A stretch of 64,000 nt of DNA from an uncultured Eubacterium sp. (GTDB lineage: Bacteria; Bacillota; Clostridia; Lachnospirales; Lachnospiraceae), in assembly GCA_910578975.1 (NCBI GenBank), contig CAJTRZ010000005.1:62001-126000 (forward strand). The letters run 5' to 3'. The first letter of the stretch is position 1. Every line of letters starts with the position of its first letter. Below, one piece after another: positions 41,104-50,302 of this stretch. A program made the translations under genes and the position numbers. A model generated the notes under the pieces. The model was not told the origin of the DNA, did not search any database, and saw nothing but the letters and a program-made list of their open reading frames with translations.

Positions 41104-44100
41104 ATGAGTAAAGTTAAGCGAGTTTATGTGGAAAAGAAAGCCCCTTATGCTGTAAAGGCAAAAGAATTGACAGAGGATATTAAGGGCTATCTTGAAATTG
41201 ACGGATTAAAAGAAGTAAGAGTGTTAGTAAGATATGATGTAGAAAATTTATCAGATAATACTTACTCAAAAGCACTTACCAGTGTATTTTCAGAGCCACC
41301 GGTAGATGATGTATATGAGGAGACATTCCCTTATGATGAAGCAACATCAAAGGTATTTAGTGTGGAATATTTACCGGGACAGTTTGACCAGAGAGCTGAT
41401 TCTGCTGTACAGTGTGTTAAGTTTTTAAACGAAGATGAAAATCCTGAAATTAAAACAGCCACAACATATGTATTGGTTGGGGAGATTACAGATGCACAGT
41501 TTGAGCAGATTAAGAATTATTGTATCAATCCTGTAGATTCAAGAGAAACAGGGCTTGAAAAACCAGAGACATTGGTTACAGAATTTGAAGAACCGGCAGA
41601 TGTTATCATATTTGACGGTTTTAAAGATATGGAAGAAACTCCACTGAAGGAACTTTACGATTCTCTTGGACTTGCTATGACATTTAAGGATTTCTTGCAT
41701 ATTCAGAATTATTTTAAAACTGAAGAAGACAGAGATCCATCAATGACTGAAATCAGAGTACTTGACACTTATTGGTCAGATCATTGTCGTCATACTACTT
41801 TTAATACAGAACTCACAGATGTTAAATTTGATGAGGGTTATTATAATGAGCCTATTGTAAAAACATACGAGGATTATCTTGAAACAAGAAAAGATGTCTT
41901 TGGTGAGAGAAAGGACAAGTTTGTCTGTCTTATGGATTTGGCATTGATTGCTATGCGTAAATTAAAGAAAGAAGGCAAGCTGGACGATCAGGAAAAATCA
42001 GACGAAATTAATGCTTGTAGTATTGTTGTGCCAGTAGAAGTAGACGGTCAGACAGAGGAATGGCTGGTAAACTTTAAGAATGAGACACATAATCATCCTA
42101 CAGAGATTGAGCCTTTTGGTGGTGCTGCAACTTGTCTTGGTGGTGCTATCAGAGATCCATTGTCAGGTAGAACATATGTATATCAGGCAATGCGTGTAAC
42201 GGGTGCTGCTGATCCTACTAAGTCCATGAGTGAGACACTTAGTGGGAAACTTCCACAGAAGAAGTTAGTTCAGGGGGCAGCTGATGGATATAGTTCATAT
42301 GGTAACCAGATTGGACTTGCTACTGGTTTAGTAAAAGAAATATATCATCCGGACTACGTTGCGAAGAGAATGGAGATTGGTGCAGTTATGGGTGCTGCTC
42401 CAAGACGTGCAGTTCAGAGACTTACATCTGATCCAGGAGACATTATTGTATTACTTGGTGGTAGAACAGGACGTGACGGATGTGGTGGTGCTACAGGTTC
42501 ATCAAAGATTCATACAGAAGAATCTATTGAGACATGTGGTGCAGAAGTTCAGAAGGGTAATGCGCCGACTGAGCGTAAATTACAGAGATTATTTAGAAGA
42601 GAAGAAGTTAGTCATATTATTAAAAAGTGTAACGACTTTGGTGCCGGTGGTGTATCAGTTGCTATCGGTGAGCTGGCTGACGGACTTCACATTAATTTAG
42701 ATAAAGTTCCAAAGAAATATGCAGGTTTAGATGGCACAGAGATTGCTATCTCAGAATCACAGGAGCGTATGGCTGTAGTGGTTGATCCGGCAGATGTGGA
42801 ACAGTTCTTAACATATGCCAATGAAGAAAATCTAGAGGCTACAGTTGTGGCAGAGGTAACAGAAGCCCCTAGACTGGTTCTTGAGTGGAGAGGAAAAGAA
42901 ATTGTAAATCTTTCTCGTGCATTCCTTGATACAAATGGTGCACATCAGGAAACTTCTGTAGAGGTGGATATGCCGGCAAAGGAAAAGAACTTCTTCAATA
43001 AGCCAGAAGTAGAAGATGTAAAAGAAAAATGGTTAGAAACTCTTTCTGATTTGAATGTATGTTCACAGAAAGGTCTTGTAGAAAAATTTGATGGTTCTAT
43101 TGGAGCGGGTTCTGTATTTATGCCACATGGAGGTAAATATCAGAAGACTGAAACACAGACTATGGTAGCAAAGTTACCAGTTCTTACAGGAAAGTGTGAT
43201 ACAGTTACCATGATGAGTTATGGTTTTGATCCATACTTATCCAGCTGGAGCCCATACCATGGAGCAATGTATGCAGTGGTAGATTCTATCGCTAAGATTG
43301 TAGCGAATGGCGGTGATTATAAGAAGATTCGTATGACATATCAGGAGTACTTTAGAAGAATGACAGAAAACCCACGTCGTTGGAGTCAGCCGTTTGCGGC
43401 ACTTCTTGGTTCTTATGATGCCCAGATGGGATTTGGTCTACCATCAATTGGTGGAAAGGATAGTATGTCAGGTACATTTAATGATATTGATGTACCACCG
43501 ACACTTGTTTCATTTGCAGTGGATGTAGCAAAAGAAAAGGATATTATTACACCAGAATTTAAAGCTGCCGGAAATAAGATTGTAAAATTCGAGATTAGTA
43601 AAGATCAGTATGACAAACCAGTATATGAAGAAATTATGAAACTTTATGACGAGATTCATGAGATGATTCAAAATGGTGTGATTGTTTCAGCTTATGCAGT
43701 AGATGGTAAAGGTGTGATTCCTGCTGTCAGCAAGATGGCATTTGGAAATAATATTGGTGTCAGCATTAGTGGTAATATTCCGGGAGCAGATTTATTTGCA
43801 CCAGGATTTGGTGATATTGTTGCAGAAATCCCAGCAGATAAGTTAGATGTGATTACTGCAAGTTATGTTCTTTTGGGTGAAACAAATGACAAGCAGACAT
43901 TTGAATATGGTGATGATGTGATTCCAATGGCTGATGCATTAAAAACATGGGAAAAACCGTTAGAAAAGGTGTTCCCTACAAGAAGTCATAAGGATACTTC
44001 TATCCTTAATACTCCGATATATGATAAGGGAAGTATTTATGTATGCAGGAACAAGATTGCAAAACCTACAGTATTCATTCCGGTATTCCCAGGAACAAAC

Positions 44101-44859
44101 TGTGAGTATGATACTGCAAAAGCTTTTGAAAATGCAGGAGCAAATGTGATTACAAAGGTATTTAAGAATTTAACACCAGAAGATATCAGAGATTCTGTTA
44201 AGATTTTTGAAGATGCTATCAATCAGGCACAAATTATTATGTTCCCAGGTGGATTTAGTGCAGGTGATGAACCGGATGGTTCTGCAAAATTCTTTGCAAC
44301 AGCATTTAGAAACGCAAAGATTGAGGAAGCAGTTCATAAGTTGTTAAATGAGAGAGATGGATTGGCTCTTGGTATTTGTAACGGATTTCAGGCTTTAATT
44401 AAACTTGGATTAGTTCCAAATGGAAAGATAACAGGACAGGATATTAATTCACCTACACTGACATATAACACAATTAACCGCCATGTTTCCAAGATGGTTT
44501 ATACAAAGGTTGTTTCAAATAAATCTCCTTGGTTACAGGAAGCACAGTTAGATGGAGTATATGTAAATCCTGCATCTCATGGTGAAGGAAGATTTGTTGC
44601 ACCGGAAGAAACAATTAAAGAATTGTTCGCTAACGGTCAGGTTGCAACACAATATGTAAATCAGGAAGGACAACCTACAATGGACGAAGAATGGAACGTA
44701 AATGGTTCTTATATGGCGATTGAAGGTATTACAAGTCCAGACGGAAGATGCTTTGGTAAGATGGCTCATATTGAGCGTAAAGGTACATCCGTTGCCACAA
44801 ACATATACGGTGAACAAGACCTTAAAGTCTTTGAATCCGGTGTGCACTACTTTGCGTAA
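41104..44859 (+). CDS. purL: Phosphoribosylformylglycinamidine synthase (single-chain)
   Basis: About 1251 residues, the long form that fuses the synthetase to the glutaminase (PurQ-like) domain. It converts FGAR to FGAM with ATP and glutamine. Synthetase motifs include LDTYWSDHCRHTTF, VNFKNETHNHPTEIEPFGGA and FGLPSIGGKDSMSGTF. The C-terminal glutaminase (about 985-1251) has FPGTNCEYD, MFPGGFSAGDEPDGS and the Cys nucleophile in GICNGFQALIK. The ATG at 41104 follows CCAGGAGGAACCG; a much earlier in-frame start overlaps the previous gene and encodes unrelated sequence. This is the clostridial-type sequence rather than the shorter PurL plus PurQ and PurS set. Confidence 0.96.
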   Translation: MSKVKRVYVEKKAPYAVKAKELTEDIKGYLEIDGLKEVRVLVRYDVENLSDNTYSKALTSVFSEPPVDDVYEETFPYDEATSKVFSVEYLPGQFDQRADSAVQCVKFLNEDENPEIKTATTYVLVGEITDAQFEQIKNYCINPVDSRETGLEKPETLVTEFEEPADVIIFDGFKDMEETPLKELYDSLGLAMTFKDFLHIQNYFKTEEDRDPSMTEIRVLDTYWSDHCRHTTFNTELTDVKFDEGYYNEPIVKTYEDYLETRKDVFGERKDKFVCLMDLALIAMRKLKKEGKLDDQEKSDEINACSIVVPVEVDGQTEEWLVNFKNETHNHPTEIEPFGGAATCLGGAIRDPLSGRTYVYQAMRVTGAADPTKSMSETLSGKLPQKKLVQGAADGYSSYGNQIGLATGLVKEIYHPDYVAKRMEIGAVMGAAPRRAVQRLTSDPGDIIVLLGGRTGRDGCGGATGSSKIHTEESIETCGAEVQKGNAPTERKLQRLFRREEVSHIIKKCNDFGAGGVSVAIGELADGLHINLDKVPKKYAGLDGTEIAISESQERMAVVVDPADVEQFLTYANEENLEATVVAEVTEAPRLVLEWRGKEIVNLSRAFLDTNGAHQETSVEVDMPAKEKNFFNKPEVEDVKEKWLETLSDLNVCSQKGLVEKFDGSIGAGSVFMPHGGKYQKTETQTMVAKLPVLTGKCDTVTMMSYGFDPYLSSWSPYHGAMYAVVDSIAKIVANGGDYKKIRMTYQEYFRRMTENPRRWSQPFAALLGSYDAQMGFGLPSIGGKDSMSGTFNDIDVPPTLVSFAVDVAKEKDIITPEFKAAGNKIVKFEISKDQYDKPVYEEIMKLYDEIHEMIQNGVIVSAYAVDGKGVIPAVSKMAFGNNIGVSISGNIPGADLFAPGFGDIVAEIPADKLDVITASYVLLGETNDKQTFEYGDDVIPMADALKTWEKPLEKVFPTRSHKDTSILNTPIYDKGSIYVCRNKIAKPTVFIPVFPGTNCEYDTAKAFENAGANVITKVFKNLTPEDIRDSVKIFEDAINQAQIIMFPGGFSAGDEPDGSAKFFATAFRNAKIEEAVHKLLNERDGLALGICNGFQALIKLGLVPNGKITGQDINSPTLTYNTINRHVSKMVYTKVVSNKSPWLQEAQLDGVYVNPASHGEGRFVAPEETIKELFANGQVATQYVNQEGQPTMDEEWNVNGSYMAIEGITSPDGRCFGKMAHIERKGTSVATNIYGEQDLKVFESGVHYFA

Positions 44860-44997
44860 GCAAAGCCATGCATAAATAAAAAGAGAGAAACTCGATGAAA
44901 GTTTACTTTCGAGAGAGTATCCCTCTTTTTATTTATATAGGGCGCAGCCCGACAGCGAGAAGAAGCGAAGCGAAATCGAGCTGTAGCATGGATTTGC
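44860..44997. repeat. Palindromic element, family B, after purL
   Basis: It starts at the base after the purL stop codon. Ends are GCAAAGCCATGC (44860-44871) and GCATGGATTTGC (44986-44997), one mismatch. Inside are a terminator-like 17-bp stem (ATAAATAAAAAGAG ... CTCTTTTTATTTAT, 44872-44936) and the GGGCGCAGCCC unit shared with 33283. A second partial unit follows to about 45046. No ORF. Confidence 0.65.
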
Positions 44998-45083
44998 TTT
45001 AATCCACAAAGTGGAATCGCAGCCCGACAGCGAGAGGGAGCAAAGACAGAAAAACACATTAATTATTTGCGCTTCTTTTTTAT

Positions 45084-45112
45084 TTGTCACATTTGTGATA
45101 AACTATTACTAT
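45084..45112 (+). promoter_or_regulatory. Promoter of the HdeD-like gene
   Basis: TTGTCA (45084-45089), a 17-bp spacer and TACTAT (45107-45112). Confidence 0.55.
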
Positions 45113-45133
45113 TAATTTGATTGGAGAGAATAT

Positions 45134-45781
45134 ATGAATTATTTAAAAAATTTAAAATGGGAAATGATATTATTTTCCCTGACAAGTATTGCAGTAGGCA
45201 TATTGATGTTTTTTTATCCAAGCCAGATTATTAATACAGTATGTATTGTCTTGGCTTCCATCCTTTTCATTTTGGGTGCCAGATATTTAATAGAATACAG
45301 AAGAAACAATGCAATTGAGAATTTTTATAAATATGAATTAGTTGCAGGAATTGCTCTTATTTTAGGAGGCATAGTTGTACTTTGCTGTATGAAACTGATT
45401 TTATCATTTATCACATATTTAATTGCAATTATTATCATCATTAGCGGATTAATGAAAGTAGAGAATGCTTTGGATTTAAAGAAGATGGGAAACAATTGGA
45501 TTCCACTCATGGTATTTGCAATAATATGTATTATGTTAGGGATTTCAGTATTGATGATGCCTATGGATAATAATGATAATGGAACAAGTACAGCATCAGG
45601 TTTTCTGATACAGGCTTCAGGAATTATATTTGCAGTGACAGGTTTCATCGATTTAGTTACGACACTTTCTGTTTCAGGAAAAATAAAAAGATGGACATCC
45701 GAGCGGAAAACAACAATATTAGGAGATGATGGATATGAAGAAATTATTGTAGATATTCAGGATGATACAGATGATAAGTAA
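45134..45781 (+). CDS. HdeD/DUF308-like membrane protein
   Basis: 215 residues with six predicted membrane helices in residues about 13-178, arranged as three hairpins (for example ISIAVGILMFFYPSQII-like, VAGIALILGGIVVL, MVFAIICIMLGISVLM). The C-terminal 40 residues are charged and cytoplasmic. This matches DUF308/HdeD, linked in enterobacteria to acid stress but of unknown function in Firmicutes. GGAGAG precedes the ATG. It is monocistronic, with a bidirectional terminator shared with degV. Confidence 0.72.
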   Translation: MNYLKNLKWEMILFSLTSIAVGILMFFYPSQIINTVCIVLASILFILGARYLIEYRRNNAIENFYKYELVAGIALILGGIVVLCCMKLILSFITYLIAIIIIISGLMKVENALDLKKMGNNWIPLMVFAIICIMLGISVLMMPMDNNDNGTSTASGFLIQASGIIFAVTGFIDLVTTLSVSGKIKRWTSERKTTILGDDGYEEIIVDIQDDTDDK

Positions 45782-45805
45782 TTAGATATGATACTGATTT
45801 ATAAT

Positions 45806-45845
45806 AAAACAGATAGCGTCACATTAAAGCGATGCTATCTGTTTT
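45806..45845. terminator. Bidirectional terminator between HdeD-like and DegV genes
   Basis: AAAACAGATAGC (45806-45817) and GCTATCTGTTTT (45834-45845), with A- and T-runs on the two sides. Confidence 0.85.
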
Positions 45846-45860
45846 TATATAAATAATTTA

Positions 45861-46739
45861 TTATAAAGTTTCATATTTTTGAACACATCCAAGTCCAATT
45901 GGATGTGGACCGGTATGAACTCCGGATACAATACCTATCGCGGCGTTTGTTTCTGATTGAAGTTTTATACCGAGAGTTTCTTCTAATTCATTCATGAAAC
46001 TAACACCTTCTGCAGCGTCATAACCATATCCCACAGAGACAATAAAATTATCCTTTCCTTTTTCAGTCAAATATTTATCTGCAACAGATAAAACTTTTTT
46101 CTTCAATTTGTTTCGATTCCGTCCAATACCACCAAGACTGATGTCGCCATCTTTCATGATGATTACAGGCTTCACGTCAATTTTGCTGGCGGCAGCAGCC
46201 ACCTTGCCAATACGTCCGCCCATCTGCAAATAATCGAGGGAACCTACAGTAAAGAATATCCTGGCAGAATCAATAACTTTTTGAATTTTATCTAAAGCCT
46301 TATCAAGAGGCAATGCGGCGTCACGCATACGCACGGTCTGATCAATAATTAATGCCTGAGTAACAGTATTTTGTTTTGTATCTATGATATAAATCTTTGC
46401 ATCTGGATATTCTTCTTCAATCAATCCTTTTGCATTCATAGCGGAATTGTAGGAACCACTAAATATTAAAGAGATTGTAAAACAAATAACCGGAATATCT
46501 TTTTCTACATATTCCTTAAAAGTGGTATAGTAACTATCTACACTTGGCAGGGATGTTTTTGGATAAATGCCAGAATTGTCTACCATTCTTTGATAACACT
46601 CATTTCTGGTAATATCTATACCATCTCTATAATAAGTTTCTCCATCAAAAGATACTGACAAAGGAACGATTGTAATATCGTGTTCATTTACATATGCTTG
46701 TGGTAAATCGCAAGCGCTGTCACTGATAATTTTATACAT
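45861..46739 (-). CDS. DegV-family fatty-acid-binding protein
   Basis: About 292 residues. It opens YKIISDSACDLP with the typical Asp-Ser, then KTSLPSVDSYY, ISLIFSGSYNSA, IIDTKQNT, YLQMGGRIGK and a C-terminal HTGPHPIGLGC. DegV (FakB-type) proteins bind a fatty acid for phosphorylation by FakA, for phospholipid synthesis. The start at 46739 gives the family N-terminus; AAGGAG lies about 12 nt before it, a little far. A longer frame adds 17 residues unlike the family. Two tandem palindromes overlap its promoter. Confidence 0.92.
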   Translation of the reverse strand: MYKIISDSACDLPQAYVNEHDITIVPLSVSFDGETYYRDGIDITRNECYQRMVDNSGIYPKTSLPSVDSYYTTFKEYVEKDIPVICFTISLIFSGSYNSAMNAKGLIEEEYPDAKIYIIDTKQNTVTQALIIDQTVRMRDAALPLDKALDKIQKVIDSARIFFTVGSLDYLQMGGRIGKVAAAASKIDVKPVIIMKDGDISLGGIGRNRNKLKKKVLSVADKYLTEKGKDNFIVSVGYGYDAAEGVSFMNELEETLGIKLQSETNAAIGIVSGVHTGPHPIGLGCVQKYETL

Positions 46740-46760
46740 AGATTTTAAAAACTCCTTTAC

Positions 46761-46808
46761 GTAGTATTTAATACTACATAAGTATAACACTTATGTGATT
46801 TTTATCAA
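46761..46808 (-). promoter_or_regulatory. degV promoter with tandem palindromic operators
   Basis: Minus-strand -35 TTGATA (46808-46803), a 16-bp spacer and -10 TATACT (46786-46781). GTAGTAT-TTA-ATACTAC (46761-46777) and ATAAGT-ATAAC-ACTTAT (46778-46794) are adjacent palindromes covering the -10 and the start. A repressor binding there is plausible. Confidence 0.5.
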
Positions 46809-46876
46809 TACGTTTTATAAAAAAAGGCTAACTTTAACAGAAATTTAACATTCGAATTTTCTTTCTTACTTTATTA

Positions 46877-46885
46877 TGATACAAT
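46877..46885 (+). promoter_or_regulatory. Extended -10 promoter of the DUF2079/pyr operon
   Basis: TGATACAAT (46877-46885) fits an extended -10 (TGnTACAAT). The -35 region is poor. It lies 54 bp before the GTG start. Confidence 0.4.
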
Positions 46886-46938
46886 ATTTCTATGTTATTA
46901 CATAAAAAATAGGATAAAGAACGGAAAAGGGGAGAATT

Positions 46939-48759
46939 GTGGATAAAATTAAAAGTATATTGAGGTATCAAAAACAACTAATAGAAGGTTTGTTTGTAAG
47001 TCTGACTGCAGCGTGGGCAATTGTGTCTGTTGTCAGAGGGGCAACGAAAAAAATTGGTGATATACAGTTTGCGGCACAGAGCAATTTTGTTGTAAACATT
47101 GTTTTGATAGTATTATTTGGGATTTTGATAGGTTTGGTTTATTTCAAAAAAGATTCTGCTGCCAGACTGATTATGTTTGTATCTGTATATAGTTTTGTGA
47201 TTTTGTCAGCTATAACAGGATACGAGCAGCAATGGATTGACATGAACAAAAATCCTATAGGAAATATTTGCTTTCAGGGAGTGTTATGTTTTGTGGCAGT
47301 TTTAGCATTTTTGTATGTGAAAGAAGATGTATTCTGCCTGTTTAAGTCATTGGTAATTGATAAAGTAAAGGCTAGGATTATCTTTATCTTAATTGGAGTG
47401 TTCTTATTTGCTTTTATTGGGATTGTCACTGTATATAGATATATTACTTATAGTAATTCAACATTTGATTTTGGAATATTTGCGCAGATGTATGAAAATA
47501 TGAAACAGACAGGATTGATGAATACAACCGTAGAGAGAAACACTTTGCTTTCTCATTTTGGAGTACATTTTTCACCAATATTTTATATTGCGCTTCCAAT
47601 TTATTTTGTATTTCCAAGTCCGGTTACGGTACAGTTGGTTCAGGCAGTAATGGTGGCATTGCCTGTGATTCCGATTGTTTTACTTTGCAGACATTATAAA
47701 ATGTCACATTGGATGAGTGTGGCTATGGTATTGTTATATGCATTGTATCCGGCGACGGTAGGTGGAACATTCTATGATATTCATGAGAATTGTTTCTTGA
47801 CATTTTTTGTTTTCTTGGCGATTTATGCTGTAGAGAAAAAGAAGAACATTTTAACAATCTTCGCTGTTCTTCTTACATTTTTGGTAAAAGAGGATGCGGC
47901 AGTATACATTATGGTATTTGGAGCGTATTTATTGTTTTCCAGAAGAGACAAAAAGCGTGGAATAATATTAATAATTGCATCAGCTATATACTTTGTTGTT
48001 GCAATTGCCATTGTAAATAGTTTTGGATTGGGAATATTGGACAACCGGTTTGGAAATTTATATTTCGACCCAAGTGCCGGGCTGGGACAGATAATTCAGA
48101 CGATTGTATCCAATCCAGGGTATGTGTTGGCTCAGATTGTATCCAATAGTAGCGCAGAGCAGATGGATAAAATCGGATATCTGATAGTTATGATTGTTCC
48201 GATGGCTGCCGGCATATTTGCTACAGGCAGGAAATATTCGAGATATATTTTGATATCACCTTTTATAGTATTTAATGTGTTTACGACATATTTGTATTTG
48301 CATGATATATCATTTCAATATAATTTTGGTATCATTGCATTGTTTATGTACTTAATGATTTTAAACCTTTCTGAAATTAAATTGGAAAAGGCGAAGACAT
48401 TTGCTGTTATTTCAGTAATATGTGCAAGTATTATGTTTGCAGGTTCCATTTTTCCTAAGATGGATTATTATGTTACAAAGTATAGTGAAGGCAAGGATGA
48501 TTATGAAAAAATAAATAAAGCAATAGACTTAGTACCGGCAGGGGCTTCGGTATCCGCTTCTGGATTTTTGGTGCCACATCTGGCAGACCATTTAGATATG
48601 TATGATCAGAATCATCTTACTGAAATGAAATTAGTAGAATATCTTGTAATTGATGAGAGGGGCAGTGAAAAAGAAAAGTTTAATGATGTATTAAATACAG
48701 GGCAATATGATTTAATATATAATGAACCAAATCTGGTAAGTGTATATCATAAAAAATAA
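46939..48759 (+). CDS. DUF2079 multi-pass membrane protein
   Basis: 606 residues with around a dozen hydrophobic segments. The DUF2079 region (about 165-500) includes YSNSTFDFGIFAQMYENM, LLSHFGVHFSPIFYIALP, VGGTFYDIHENCFLTFF and LTFLVKEDAAVYIM. Conserved Asp/Glu/His in extracytoplasmic loops resemble GT-C glycosyltransferases, but a sugar donor is not known. The start is GTG at 46939 with AAGGGGAG upstream. It heads a run that continues through a 34-residue peptide into pyrC, although the 60-bp gap leaves some doubt about co-transcription. Confidence 0.78.
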   Translation: MDKIKSILRYQKQLIEGLFVSLTAAWAIVSVVRGATKKIGDIQFAAQSNFVVNIVLIVLFGILIGLVYFKKDSAARLIMFVSVYSFVILSAITGYEQQWIDMNKNPIGNICFQGVLCFVAVLAFLYVKEDVFCLFKSLVIDKVKARIIFILIGVFLFAFIGIVTVYRYITYSNSTFDFGIFAQMYENMKQTGLMNTTVERNTLLSHFGVHFSPIFYIALPIYFVFPSPVTVQLVQAVMVALPVIPIVLLCRHYKMSHWMSVAMVLLYALYPATVGGTFYDIHENCFLTFFVFLAIYAVEKKKNILTIFAVLLTFLVKEDAAVYIMVFGAYLLFSRRDKKRGIILIIASAIYFVVAIAIVNSFGLGILDNRFGNLYFDPSAGLGQIIQTIVSNPGYVLAQIVSNSSAEQMDKIGYLIVMIVPMAAGIFATGRKYSRYILISPFIVFNVFTTYLYLHDISFQYNFGIIALFMYLMILNLSEIKLEKAKTFAVISVICASIMFAGSIFPKMDYYVTKYSEGKDDYEKINKAIDLVPAGASVSASGFLVPHLADHLDMYDQNHLTEMKLVEYLVIDERGSEKEKFNDVLNTGQYDLIYNEPNLVSVYHKK

Positions 48760-48819
48760 AAGAGGCACATTTCTTTTGATTAAGGACTCTTATTTCGCAA
48801 GATTAGAAAGGGGAGTTCT

Positions 48820-48924
48820 ATGTTGAAAGAGATGTGTTTTTTTGTTATACTTTTAAGTGGGTTTTTATGTTTTATAATAGTAAAAGCAATTGATTATTGT
48901 AAAGAAAAAGAGGTATTATTTTGA
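48820..48924 (+). CDS. 34-residue single-pass membrane peptide overlapping pyrC
   Basis: ATG at 48820 follows AAAGGGGAGTTCT and reads MLKEMCFFVILLSGFLCFII, then a charged tail, ending at TGA 48922-48924. One membrane helix (about 6-22) precedes a Lys/Glu-rich tail. The pyrC start (TTG, 48921) overlaps its stop codon, as in TTTGA, so translation of the two is probably coupled. It may act as a translation enhancer for pyrC or be a small membrane protein in its own right. Not recognised as a known family. Confidence 0.55.
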   Translation: MLKEMCFFVILLSGFLCFIIVKAIDYCKEKEVLF

Positions 48925-50204
48925 CAATATTAATTAAAAATGGACGCATACTGAATCCTTCAGAAAATATGGATAAAGTAATGGATATCTATGTTGAGGA
49001 TGGAGTGATTCAGAAAAAAGCAGAAAATATACAAAAAAATGCAGATAAAGTGATTGATGCAAAAGGGTGTTATGTAGTGCCGGGATTAATTGATTTGCAT
49101 GTGCATTTCAGGGATCCGGGACTTACATACAAAGAAGATATAGAGACAGGCAGCAGGGCAGCAGCGAAAGGTGGGTTTACAACAGTATGCTGTATGCCAA
49201 ATACGAAACCTGTAGTAGACAGTGTAGAAACAATAAAATACATTGTGGACAAGTCCAAAGAAGTGGGACTCACCAATGTTTTACCGGTAGGTGCAGTGAC
49301 AATGCAGATGGCAGGCAGGGAAATTACAGATGTTGAAAAATTAAAAGAAGCAGGAATCTGTGCCATCAGTGAGGATGGAAAATCTGTTATGAACTCTGGT
49401 GTTTACAGAAAGGCAATGAAAGAGGCAGCCAGATTGAACGTTCCAGTAATGGCACACTGTGAAGATATTAATTTGGTAGAAGGTGGTGTTATTAACTTAG
49501 GAGATAAGTCGGAGAAACTGGGAGTAAAAGGAATCAGTAATGCTGTAGAGGATGTGATTGCCATGAGAGACATTATGCTTGCAAGAGAGACAGGAGCAAC
49601 ACTGCATCTCTGTCATTGTTCTACAAAAGATAGTGTAGAAATGGTAAGACGGGCAAAGGCAGAGGGGATAAAGGTTACTGCTGAAGTTTGTCCACATCAT
49701 TTTTCTATGTGTACTGATGATATTACAGGCAATGACAGTAATTTCAAAATGAATCCACCTCTGAGGAGCAGAGAAGATATGGAAACCTTAATCAAGGGAT
49801 TAAGTGATGATGTGATGGATGTAATCTCTACAGATCATGCACCACATAGTGCAGAGGAAAAGGCAAAGGATTTGGAACATGCACCATTTGGAATCGTAGG
49901 ATTGGAAACATCAGTAGCATTAACCTTAACAAATTTGGTCAAGAAAGGCTATATTACACCTCTTCAAATGGCAGCTAAGATGAGTTATAATCCTGCAAAA
50001 GTATTAGGGATTGACAAGGGAACTTTGAATGAGGGTGCAGCAGCAGATATTACGATTATTAATCCTGACAAGGAATATGCGATTGACGTGGATACTTTTG
50101 TGTCAAAGGGAAAGAATACTCCGTTTAATGGATATAAAGTTTTTGGAGAAGTGGAATATACAATTCTTGGCGGTATGATAGTGTATGAAAATGGTAACCT
50201 GTAA
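48921..50204 (+). CDS. pyrC: Dihydroorotase
   Basis: A 427-residue metal-dependent amidohydrolase that closes carbamoyl-aspartate to dihydroorotate in pyrimidine synthesis. DLHVHFRDPG (58-67) carries the first metal His pair. MAHCEDI, LHLCHCSTKDS, EVCPHHF and STDHAPH follow in order, giving the further His and catalytic Asp. This is the type I (class III) chain length. The start is TTG at 48921 with AGAGG 7 nt upstream, overlapping the stop of the upstream peptide. It leads the pyrC-pyrF-pyrK-pyrD run. No upstream pyrR-type attenuator was found. Confidence 0.95.
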   Translation: MTILIKNGRILNPSENMDKVMDIYVEDGVIQKKAENIQKNADKVIDAKGCYVVPGLIDLHVHFRDPGLTYKEDIETGSRAAAKGGFTTVCCMPNTKPVVDSVETIKYIVDKSKEVGLTNVLPVGAVTMQMAGREITDVEKLKEAGICAISEDGKSVMNSGVYRKAMKEAARLNVPVMAHCEDINLVEGGVINLGDKSEKLGVKGISNAVEDVIAMRDIMLARETGATLHLCHCSTKDSVEMVRRAKAEGIKVTAEVCPHHFSMCTDDITGNDSNFKMNPPLRSREDMETLIKGLSDDVMDVISTDHAPHSAEEKAKDLEHAPFGIVGLETSVALTLTNLVKKGYITPLQMAAKMSYNPAKVLGIDKGTLNEGAAADITIINPDKEYAIDVDTFVSKGKNTPFNGYKVFGEVEYTILGGMIVYENGNL

Positions 50205-50302
50205 GATGTATATGTGGTTTATAAAAATGCTGATGAATACAAAATGTATTCCCAATAGTATTTGAGTGAATATAAGAATATGAGCAAGAGAAAGGAACAG
50301 AT

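Noticed and set aside
44860..45060. A minus-strand ORF in the post-purL spacer rich in SRCRAA-type repeats
   Set aside because: It translates the family B palindromic repeat units; the apparent repeats are those of the DNA element.
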